From the NCBI RefSeq assembly GCF_002305875.1, contig NZ_CP022098.1:5332001-5396000 (forward strand): 64,000 nt of DNA, given 5' to 3'. Position numbers and translations under genes: made by a program. This document shows, piece by piece, positions 37,847-44,950 of the stretch. The DNA comes from Cystobacter fuscus (GTDB lineage Bacteria; Myxococcota; Myxococcia; Myxococcales; Myxococcaceae). The notes beneath the pieces are model-generated. The model saw nothing but the letters and a program-made list of their open reading frames with translations. It had not been told where the DNA came from and did no database searches. Numbering within the stretch: position 1 is the first letter of the stretch; the number at the start of each line of letters is the position of its first letter.

Positions 37847-39319
37847 ATGCGAGCATGGGTGGGGGCGTGGGGAGCGGTTCTCGGTTTCACGGCATTGGGG
37901 ATCGCATGCGGCGGCGGGCTGACCGAGCCCGTGCCCGGGGATTCAGCGCGTCAGACACCCACGGAGCCCGAGGTTCCCTCGGATCCACGGACGCCCCCCG
38001 GGGACGCGGGCACGCCCCTTCCCGAGGACGGTGGAACCCCCCCTCCGCCCGATGACGCGGGGAGCCCGCCTCCCGTGGACGCGGGCACTCCCGGGGATGG
38101 GGGCACGGACGGAGGGGGCGGAACCGGCGACGCTCCGGACGAGCCCGGGGGAGGCACGGTCGACGACTTCCCGGGCGTGGACATCTGGCCCCAGGAGCCG
38201 GTGGTCAACTACACGCAGCGCTTCGGAGTGGGCCAGCCCCAGGGCGTGGCGGTGGATGACGCCTTCAACATCTGGCTGCTCCAGGGCAACCGCATCGGCG
38301 TGCTCCGGCCCGGAGACATCCAGCCGCAATGGGCGAGCAACATCGGTCAGGCGGGCAGGGGCTTCTCCTCCACGGTCATCTGCGGCGGTAGCGCCGGCCG
38401 CGCCTACGTGGGCTACTACGCACGGGAACTCGACGAGCCCAGACGCCAGTCCCATGGGGACTCCACCTACGCGGAGGGCGATCTGGACGCGGTCCACCTC
38501 ACGGCCGAGGGCATCCGGCTCGAGGAGCACCTGACGCACTCCTACCGGTGGAGCCAGGAAGGCAAGCTGACCTGGAACCCGCCCGGGAACACGGGCATCC
38601 ACAACTCCAATGACTGGCATTACGACGAGGATCGCGCGGTGCTCGGCTGCGTGAAGGTGGCGCGCGGCCGGGACAAGGGCGACGTGTACGTCAGCACCAA
38701 TCACGGCGTCACCCGCGTGCGCGGCCTGGACTACAACAGCCATCGTCATCCGACCTGGTTCGACGAGCATGGCGGCCAGCACATCGGCTACAGCTACGCG
38801 GTGGGCATCGCCCAGGATGGGGACGTGCTCATCGGCAATGACTGGACGTTCGGCATCGTCACGCCCACCGCGGACATCGGCTACTGGGATTGGATGGACA
38901 AATCCGTCAACAGGATGAAGGTGGAGTCCTCCTTCCTTCCCGAGGTCAACCCGCTCGCCGAGTTCGACTACTGGCGGGGCTTCCAGCAGACGCGCGATGG
39001 CCGCTACTACCTGGCCAGCGCCAGCTTCGGCCTCTGGGAGATGACCATCCTTTCCGCCGGAAGCCGGCCCCAGAAGGGCACCGCGGTGACGGGGCTGCCA
39101 ACCCAGCGGCTCACGTCGCTCGCGGCCACGGATGAGGGCTCACTCTTCATCGGCACCGATGGGGGGGGCTTGTGGCGGCTGGATGCCAACAAGCAGCTCT
39201 CACGGGTGGCGGAGGTGACGGGCAACAAGGTGAAGCAACTGCTCTACGATCCCAATGCCTCTCCGGCGATGCTCTACGTCGTCACCGACCAGGGCCTCAC
39301 CGTGCTCCGGGGCTACTGA
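37847..39319 (+). CDS. Lipoprotein with Pro/Gly/Asp-rich linker and propeller domain
   Basis: 490 residues from the ATG at 37847, which sits 9 nt behind GGAGG (the ATG at 37841 is too close to it). A short signal ends in the lipobox GIAC (Cys21). A linker of about 100 residues rich in Pro, Gly, Asp and Thr (EDGGTPPPPDDAGSPPPVDAG) follows, typical of myxobacterial lipoproteins. The rest is built of repeated strands such as PQGVAVDDAFNIWLL, GDVYVSTNHGVTRVRGL, YAVGIAQDGDVLIGNDW and LAATDEGSLFIGTDGGGLWRL, the pattern of two-component-regulator or NHL-type propellers. It probably sits at the outer membrane as a binding protein. Its ligand is unknown. A hairpin terminator follows. Confidence 0.8.
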   Translation: MRAWVGAWGAVLGFTALGIACGGGLTEPVPGDSARQTPTEPEVPSDPRTPPGDAGTPLPEDGGTPPPPDDAGSPPPVDAGTPGDGGTDGGGGTGDAPDEPGGGTVDDFPGVDIWPQEPVVNYTQRFGVGQPQGVAVDDAFNIWLLQGNRIGVLRPGDIQPQWASNIGQAGRGFSSTVICGGSAGRAYVGYYARELDEPRRQSHGDSTYAEGDLDAVHLTAEGIRLEEHLTHSYRWSQEGKLTWNPPGNTGIHNSNDWHYDEDRAVLGCVKVARGRDKGDVYVSTNHGVTRVRGLDYNSHRHPTWFDEHGGQHIGYSYAVGIAQDGDVLIGNDWTFGIVTPTADIGYWDWMDKSVNRMKVESSFLPEVNPLAEFDYWRGFQQTRDGRYYLASASFGLWEMTILSAGSRPQKGTAVTGLPTQRLTSLAATDEGSLFIGTDGGGLWRLDANKQLSRVAEVTGNKVKQLLYDPNASPAMLYVVTDQGLTVLRGY

Positions 39320-39326
39320 GGCAGGG

Positions 39327-39355
39327 GAGGGGACACGGGTGCACCGCGTCCCCTC
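39327..39355 (+). terminator. Hairpin after the propeller lipoprotein gene
   Basis: An 8-bp stem (GAGGGGAC / GTCCCCTC) with a 13-nt loop that can pair internally lies 8 nt after the TGA. No long T-run follows. It is a plausible terminator before the phosphopantetheinyl transferase gene. Confidence 0.4.
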
Positions 39356-39434
39356 GGCTTCCGAGAAAGCAAGGCGCCCGGTCGCCGCTGGCGCGGGCGT
39401 CCTCGACGCGATAGGGAGAAGGCCGAGCCCCCAC

Positions 39435-40229
39435 ATGAGTCTCCCTCCTTCTCCTCCTCCCTCGCCGCTGCCTCGCCCCGACGAGGTCCACCTGTGGATC
39501 GTGGAGCCGGAGCGGGTGACGGAGCCCCGGCTGCTCGCGGCCTACCTGGCCCTGCTCGGCGCCGAGGAGCGGGATCGGCATCAGCGCTTCCGCTTCGAGA
39601 AACACCGGCAGCAGTTCCTCGTGTCCCATGCCCTGGTGCGCGTCTGCCTGTCGCGTTACGCGCCGGTGGCGCCCCAGGACTGGCGCTTCTCCACCAACGC
39701 CTACGGGCGCCCGGAGATCGCGGGAGAGGGACTGCCCCGGTTGCGCTTCAATCTCTCTCACACCGATGGCATGGCGGTGTGCGCGGTGGCTCATGAGATG
39801 GAGGTGGGCGCGGACGTGGAGCACTCGGGGCGCATGGGCCAGACGGTGGAGCTGGCCGAGTCCTTCTTCGCGCCCTCGGAAGTCGCGGACCTGCATTCCC
39901 TGCCCGAAGCGCTCCAGCGCGAGCGCTTCTTCGACTACTGGACGCTCAAGGAGTCCTACATCAAGGCCCGTGGCGCCGGGTTGAGTCTGCCCCTGGATCA
40001 GTTCGCCTTCCACCTGGCGCCGGGGCAGCCGCCGCGCATCTCCTTCGATGCGCGCATGGTGGACGAGCCCGAGGCGTGGCAGTTCGTGCAACTGCGGCTG
40101 TCGGCGGAGCACCCGGCGGCGGTGGCGGTGCGCCGCACCCGGGGGCTCCCGCTCTCCGTGCGCTGCCAGCGGTGCGTCCCCCTGGCCAGCGAGGAGTCTC
40201 CCTGGAGGGTGGCTCCGGGGGAGCGTTGA
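39435..40229 (+). CDS. 4'-phosphopantetheinyl transferase (Sfp/Gsp type)
   Basis: 264 residues from the ATG at 39435; the open frame upstream is not protein-like. It would transfer the phosphopantetheine arm of CoA onto carrier domains of polyketide and peptide synthases in the cytoplasm. Motifs are in order: FNLSH (105-109), GADVEHSGR with Mg-binding Asp127 and Glu129, and YWTLKESYIKARG with Trp169, Lys172, Glu173 and Lys177. Length and the two-half layout fit the Sfp class, not AcpS. It ends 1 nt before the stop of a convergent type II thioesterase. No synthase is visible in the window, so the enzyme may serve clusters elsewhere. Confidence 0.92.
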   Translation: MSLPPSPPPSPLPRPDEVHLWIVEPERVTEPRLLAAYLALLGAEERDRHQRFRFEKHRQQFLVSHALVRVCLSRYAPVAPQDWRFSTNAYGRPEIAGEGLPRLRFNLSHTDGMAVCAVAHEMEVGADVEHSGRMGQTVELAESFFAPSEVADLHSLPEALQRERFFDYWTLKESYIKARGAGLSLPLDQFAFHLAPGQPPRISFDARMVDEPEAWQFVQLRLSAEHPAAVAVRRTRGLPLSVRCQRCVPLASEESPWRVAPGER

Positions 40230-40230
40230 G

Positions 40231-40986
40231 CTACGTGCCCACGTCGGGCGCCCAGCGCACGAGATCCTCGCGCAGGGCGCTCAGCAGGGGCTCGCGCGCG
40301 GTGCGCAGGAAGAAGTGCTTGCCGGGGAAGCTGCGCGTCCGGAACTCCCCCGTCGTCAGCTCGCTCCAGGGCTCGAGCATCGACAGCGTCACGTAGGGAT
40401 CCTCCAGTCCGCCGTAGACGGAGATCGGACAGCGCACGGGCAGGGAGGGCATCATGGCGTCGGCGATGGCGAAGTCCGCGCGCAGGGTGGGCAACACCAT
40501 GTCCAGCAGTTCCTTGTGGGCGAAGATCTCCGCGGGCGTGCCCTCGTACTTGCGCAGCAGCTCGATGAACTCCGCGTCGCTCAGCGCTCCCCGGGACTCG
40601 CGGGGCCGGTGGGGTGCTCCCGCGGCGGCCATCACCATGCCGAGCGGCAGCGGCGCGCCCCGGGCCTGCCAGCGCTGCGCGAGCCCCAGGGCGATGCGCG
40701 TGCCCATGCTGTAGCCGAAGAAGACGAAGGGCTTGTCCAGGAGCGGCGCCAGGGCCTCTTCCAGGACATCGAGCAGCGGCGGGAGCTGCTGGAAGGGCTT
40801 CTCCAGGATCCGGCGCTCGCGGCCCGGAATCTGGACGGAGACCCACTCGATGCCCGCGGGCAGGGCCGTGGTCCATCCGTTGTAGATGGAGGCGCCTCCG
40901 CCCGCGTAGGGAAAACTGAAGACACGCAGGCGCGCGTGGGGGTTGGGCTGCCGGAGGGGAAACCAGGGATGTGGAACGGGAGGCAC
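40231..40986 (-). CDS. Type II thioesterase (alpha/beta hydrolase)
   Basis: 251 residues of the GrsT/RifR class, which remove stalled or wrong acyl groups from carrier proteins of PKS and NRPS lines. The start of the domain is classic (RVFSFPYAGGGASIYNGW). The nucleophile elbow is GYSMG (Ser93), the acid lies in YGGLEDPYV, and the His in FPGKHFFL. The length matches the family. It faces the phosphopantetheinyl transferase tail to tail with a single base between stops. Together they form a carrier-protein maintenance pair without a synthase nearby. Confidence 0.92.
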   Translation of the reverse strand: MPPVPHPWFPLRQPNPHARLRVFSFPYAGGGASIYNGWTTALPAGIEWVSVQIPGRERRILEKPFQQLPPLLDVLEEALAPLLDKPFVFFGYSMGTRIALGLAQRWQARGAPLPLGMVMAAAGAPHRPRESRGALSDAEFIELLRKYEGTPAEIFAHKELLDMVLPTLRADFAIADAMMPSLPVRCPISVYGGLEDPYVTLSMLEPWSELTTGEFRTRSFPGKHFFLRTAREPLLSALREDLVRWAPDVGT

Positions 40987-41051
40987 GGGACACTGTCGCC
41001 CTTCATCCCGGGAGCGTCAAGACGCTCCGAGCCCCTATACTCGCATCCACC

Positions 41052-42422
41052 ATGCTGAAGACGGACACTCTCAAGGACCAGCTCCGGCGCACCTCGCGGC
41101 GCGATTTGTGGCTCGTCCTCGGGCCCTCGATCCTGCTCGCGATCGCCGCGTTCGCCGTGGCCTTCTACTTCATCAAGCCCGCGCCCCCGAAGACGCTCGT
41201 CGTCGCGGCCGCCCAGGATGAGGGGGGCTTCAATTACTTCGCGCGTCGCTACCGGGACATCCTCGCGCGCCACGGCGTCACCCTGGAGATCCGCCCGACC
41301 CAGGGCTCGCTCACCAGTCTGGACATGCTCACTGGCGACAAGGCGGAGGCCGACGTGGCCTTCGTCCAGAGCGGCTCGGCCGCGGGGCGTCCCCAGGCGC
41401 CCAACATCGTCTCGCTCGGGGGTCTGACCCACATCCCCCTGTGGGTCTTCTACCGGGGCGAGCCCCTCGATGACGTGCGCGGGCTGCGCGGCAAGCGCGT
41501 CGCCGTGGGCTCGCTCGAGAGTGGCACCCGCGCGCTCGCCCTCACGCTGCTCAAGGCCAATGCCGTGGAGCAATCGCCCACGGAGTTGCTCGCGCTCGAG
41601 CGCGACGAGGCCCTCGCGCGCCTCAAGCGGGGCGAGCTCGACGCGGTGTTCCTCGTCGCCTCCGCCGAGGCTCCCTTCGTGCGCAAGCTCATCGCGGAGC
41701 CCGGTATCCGCCTGCTCAGCTTCGCGCGGGGCGAGGCCTATGTCCGCCGCTTCCCCTACCTGTCCCGGCTCGTGCTGCCCCGGGGAGTGTTGAACCTCGA
41801 GGCGGATCTCCCCGAGCAGGATGTGGTGCTGCTCGCGCCCATGGCGAGCCTCGTGGCGCGGGACTCGCTCCATCCGGCGCTCGCCTACCTCCTGCTGAGC
41901 GCCGCGAGCGAGGTGCATGGCGGCGCGGGCATCCTGGATCGCTCGGGTGAGTTCCCCGCGGCGCTCGAGGGCGAGTACCCGCTGAGCGGAGAGGCGCGCC
42001 GCTACTACAAATCAGGCCCTCCGTTGCTCCAGCGCTACCTGCCCTTCTGGGCGGCGAACCTCGTGGACCGGCTCTGGCTGATGCTCGTGCCCATCATCGC
42101 CGTGGTGGTTCCGCTGGGCCGCGCCGTGCCCGCGCTGGTGCAGTGGCGGATCCGCTCGCGCATCGTCCGCTGGTACGCGCGCCTGAAGGAGATCGAGCTG
42201 CAGCTGGAGGAGAACCCGGGCCGCAAGATGTTGGAGGACATGCTCTCGCGGCTCGACGAGGCCGAGCGCGAGGTGAACCGCATCCCCATGCCCCTGGCGT
42301 ACGCGGAGAACCTCTACTTCTTCCGCGAGCACATCGATGTCGTCCGCCGGCGCGTCACCCGGCGGCTGTCGGGTGCCCCTGATGAAAGCGAGGCCTTGAC
42401 GCAGCGGGTGGTGGTCAGTTGA
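41052..42422 (+). CDS. TAXI-type substrate-binding protein with membrane anchor and C-terminal coiled coil
   Basis: 456 residues from the ATG at 41052. A transmembrane segment (about 20-42) is followed by a periplasmic-binding fold of the TAXI/NMT1 type (KTLVVAAAQDEGGFNYFARRYRDIL, DVAFVQSG, LRGKRVAVGSLESGTRALALTLL). A second membrane segment lies near 340-365 (LVPIIAVVVPLGRAVPALV), and a charged region that could form a coiled coil runs to the end (ARLKEIELQLEENPGRKMLEDML). Normal TAXI proteins are free or lipid-anchored partners of a TRAP permease; none is seen here. The C-terminal extension hints at a sensor or scaffold role instead. The last 8 nt overlap the convergent phosphatase gene. 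Confidence 0.8.
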   Translation: MLKTDTLKDQLRRTSRRDLWLVLGPSILLAIAAFAVAFYFIKPAPPKTLVVAAAQDEGGFNYFARRYRDILARHGVTLEIRPTQGSLTSLDMLTGDKAEADVAFVQSGSAAGRPQAPNIVSLGGLTHIPLWVFYRGEPLDDVRGLRGKRVAVGSLESGTRALALTLLKANAVEQSPTELLALERDEALARLKRGELDAVFLVASAEAPFVRKLIAEPGIRLLSFARGEAYVRRFPYLSRLVLPRGVLNLEADLPEQDVVLLAPMASLVARDSLHPALAYLLLSAASEVHGGAGILDRSGEFPAALEGEYPLSGEARRYYKSGPPLLQRYLPFWAANLVDRLWLMLVPIIAVVVPLGRAVPALVQWRIRSRIVRWYARLKEIELQLEENPGRKMLEDMLSRLDEAEREVNRIPMPLAYAENLYFFREHIDVVRRRVTRRLSGAPDESEALTQRVVVS

Positions 42423-43404
42423 GGCCCACGGCGCGTGCTTCGCGTGGGAAGACGCGCCCGTGTCCCAGGCGGGAGGCCTCGTCGCCCGCCGTGCCGTCCT
42501 GGTGGGACCACAGCTCCACGAGCAGGCCATCCCGCAGGCCGCGCTTGACGGCGGTGATGCCGTCCACGCCCAGGTGATGGACCAGCCGCTCGAGCAGCAC
42601 GGCGCCGGCGACGATGATGTCGGCCCGTCGCGCGTCGAAGTGCTCGCGCCGCCGCTCCGGTGACATCCGCGCCAGCACGTGCGCGGCGCTCGCGAGATCC
42701 TCCCGGCTCGCGATGCAGGAGCCATCACGCGCCGCGAAGTCCACGAGGGCCCGGATGGTGCCGGAGGAGCCGATCGCCGTGAAGGGCGGAGAGGCGAGGG
42801 CGGCGGGGATCGTCTCGAGCAGGCGCGCCTCGGCGAAGTCGCGCAGCGAGCGCAGCCGGGAAGGGGACACCTCGCCGGAGGTGTCGAACAGTTGCGTCAG
42901 CCGCACCGCGCCCAGGGGCAGGCTCCACATGGCATCGGGCCGCTCTCCGGTGGCGAGCACCACCTCGGTGGAGCCTCCGCCCAGATCCACCAGCAGCGAG
43001 CGCGTGCGCGGGGGCGTGCGGTGCAGGACGCCCAGGCAGATGAGCCGCGCTTCCTCCTCGCCGCTCACCACCTCCAGCTCCAGCCCCGCCTCCTCGCGCA
43101 CCCGCTGGAGGATGTCCCGTTGGTTGCGCGCCTCCCGGAGGGCGCTGGTGGCCACCGCCCGGACCCGGGCCTCGTGACGCCGGCACACGGCCGCGTAGCG
43201 GCGCAACGTGCTCACCAGCCGATCCGCGGCCCCCGGAGACATCGTCCCCTGGGAGAAGACGCCCTCACCCGGACGGATGGCGTCGCGCTCCTTGAGCATG
43301 GTCTCCAGCACGCCCGAGGCGCCGGGCCGGGCCAGCTCCAGGCGGGCGGCGTTGGTGCCCACGTCGATGGCGGCGAAGACGGGTCGCGAGGTCGGATCGG
43401 CCAT
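42415..43404 (-). CDS. Ppx/GppA-family phosphatase
   Basis: 329 residues of the ASKHA fold. Motifs seen: AAIDVGTNAARLELA (phosphate 1), RAVATSALREARNQ, SGEEEARLICLGVL with the catalytic Glu, LLVDLGGGSTEVVLATG (phosphate 2), PLGAVRLTQLF and AIGSSGTIRAL. Members cleave polyphosphate or convert pppGpp to ppGpp; the short, single-module form here does not distinguish these. It lacks the C-terminal HD-like part of E. coli Ppx. The ATG at 43404 is preceded by AAGG about 12 nt upstream. Its last bases overlap the end of the TAXI-like gene on the other strand. Confidence 0.88.
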   Translation of the reverse strand: MADPTSRPVFAAIDVGTNAARLELARPGASGVLETMLKERDAIRPGEGVFSQGTMSPGAADRLVSTLRRYAAVCRRHEARVRAVATSALREARNQRDILQRVREEAGLELEVVSGEEEARLICLGVLHRTPPRTRSLLVDLGGGSTEVVLATGERPDAMWSLPLGAVRLTQLFDTSGEVSPSRLRSLRDFAEARLLETIPAALASPPFTAIGSSGTIRALVDFAARDGSCIASREDLASAAHVLARMSPERRREHFDARRADIIVAGAVLLERLVHHLGVDGITAVKRGLRDGLLVELWSHQDGTAGDEASRLGHGRVFPREARAVGLN

Positions 43405-43531
43405 GGGTGACGAACCTTTCGGTGTGGTGGGACCACTCCTACTCGACCGACAAGCTAGGCGGGCTTTGTGCCAACCCCGTGACGCTCCGGCACTATTTGC
43501 TCGAAGTTTTCACGGGCGGACGCTCCGTCCT

Positions 43532-43569
43532 GGCGGCCAGCAGGCCCACCGGGCGAGAGGCTGGCCGCC
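43532..43569 (-). terminator. Hairpin behind the glucan/SET gene unit
   Basis: A perfect 10-bp stem (GGCGGCCAGC / GCTGGCCGCC) with an 18-nt loop that contains its own small GCCC/GGGC hairpin. It lies 8 nt past the stop of the SET gene on the minus strand. A second small palindrome (GGACG CTC CGTCC at 43518-43530) follows. Likely terminator of the four-gene unit. Confidence 0.5.
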
Positions 43570-43576
43570 CGCCTGA

Positions 43577-44926
43577 TCACTCGCCGAGGATGAGCTTCAG
43601 CAGATCCGTGCGCACGTAGGCGTCGAACCAGCCCCAGGGCGAGTCGGACAGGGCGGCGAGCCGCTCGACTTCTTCCCGGGGCGTGCGCAGCAGCTCGAGG
43701 CAGGTGCGGGTCATCTCGAGGTAGTCCGCGATGAGCTGCTTCTCCGCGCGCCGGACGAGCACGCAGTTGCGCGCGTTGGGCGAGAGGGACCCGCCGCGCA
43801 GCAGTTCTTCGTCCTGCGCGAGCGAGGTGGGGAAGATGGAGAGCCGGGCCTGGCAGGTGGCGGCGAGCAGCTCGAGGACATTCTCCTCGTTTTCCACACT
43901 CAGGGGTCCGAGGGCGCGCTCGCCGGACATCACCCGGCTGGAGATGTCCTCGATGTCATTCGGGACGGCGGCGGCGATCCGCAGGAAGGAGAACGCCATG
44001 CGGGTGGTCGTATGGACGTACGGGCGCGAGATCTTGAAGGGGCGCGCGGTGGTGGGAGAGGGGAGCATGAGCAGCATCTGCTTGGTGGCCGCGAGCGGAT
44101 CCCCATCGAGGATGCGCAGGCCGAGGAAGGCCTCGTCGTGCTCGTTGTCCTCCGTCAGGAAGCCGAAGTGCAGCAGCATCAGATCGTTGCTCTTGGCTCC
44201 ATAGCTGTCGTGGACCTCGTCGCCGGCGGCCACGGCGTTGTTCGCCTTCATCACGAAGGACTCCCCATCCTCCGAGGTCTCCCAGAGCACATCGGGCGGG
44301 CGGCGGTGGTTGAGCATGTCCGCCAGCGGCACGAGCGTCTGTCCGAGGTAGCCGCCCTGTTTCAGGCTGAACAGGCGCGAGGACACCGAGAGCCGGGCCC
44401 AGACGAACTCCCCGGGGGTGAAGCGCTCGTAGCCGGGGACGCTGCGACACAACCGCAGGTAGTCCTCCTGGAGCGACTGGGCCTGGTGCGTCAGCAGGGT
44501 CAGCGCGAAGCAGCCCTTGAGCAGGGCGTGCTCGTCGCTCCCATAGAAGAGGGGCATCTGGGGATAGGACTCGGGGAGGCTGTCGATGTAGGGCTTCCAG
44601 AAGGAGCCCTCGCGGTGCTTTTCCTGGAGGAGGAAGGAGGCCAGGTACAGGTCCTCGTTGTCCGGATCGAGCTTCTCGGCGATGGCGCGCCCGATGTCCG
44701 ACTCCCGCGCGAGCTCCAGGGTGAGCATGTGGGTGCGAGGCACCTGGAGCACCGTCTCCCCGGTGGAGATGGGCGCCTGGGCGAGCACGGCGCGCTCGCC
44801 GTCCTCACGCCGGACGAGTTGGAGCTTGGGAAAGCGGGCTCCTCCTTCTTCCAGCCAGCGCAGCAGGTTCGACAGCTTCTGATTCGAGGAGGATGCGGCG
44901 GTGTCGGCGCTCATGGTGCCCGGCAC
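43577..44926 (-). CDS. SET-domain protein of the SETD3 / Rubisco-LSMT type
   Basis: 449 residues from a GTG at 44926 (GGAG 4 nt upstream); an ATG at 44914 is the alternative. The fold order matches eukaryotic SETD3 and plant Rubisco large-subunit methyltransferases: an N-terminal SET strand set (about 36-65), a long helical insert, then ADMLNHRRPPD (DMLNH at 203-207), NNAVAAGDEVHDSYGAKSN (YGAKSN at 242-247) and LLHFGFLTEDNEHD, followed by a helical Rubis-subs-bind-like end. These enzymes transfer methyl from S-adenosylmethionine to Lys or His of proteins. The conserved Asn-His and Tyr residues for cofactor binding and catalysis are present. It lies 24 nt behind mdoH on the same strand. The substrate is unknown. 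Confidence 0.85.
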   Translation of the reverse strand: MPGTMSADTAASSSNQKLSNLLRWLEEGGARFPKLQLVRREDGERAVLAQAPISTGETVLQVPRTHMLTLELARESDIGRAIAEKLDPDNEDLYLASFLLQEKHREGSFWKPYIDSLPESYPQMPLFYGSDEHALLKGCFALTLLTHQAQSLQEDYLRLCRSVPGYERFTPGEFVWARLSVSSRLFSLKQGGYLGQTLVPLADMLNHRRPPDVLWETSEDGESFVMKANNAVAAGDEVHDSYGAKSNDLMLLHFGFLTEDNEHDEAFLGLRILDGDPLAATKQMLLMLPSPTTARPFKISRPYVHTTTRMAFSFLRIAAAVPNDIEDISSRVMSGERALGPLSVENEENVLELLAATCQARLSIFPTSLAQDEELLRGGSLSPNARNCVLVRRAEKQLIADYLEMTRTCLELLRTPREEVERLAALSDSPWGWFDAYVRTDLLKLILGE

Positions 44927-44950
44927 GCTACTCCAAGTCCGCCTCCGCGA

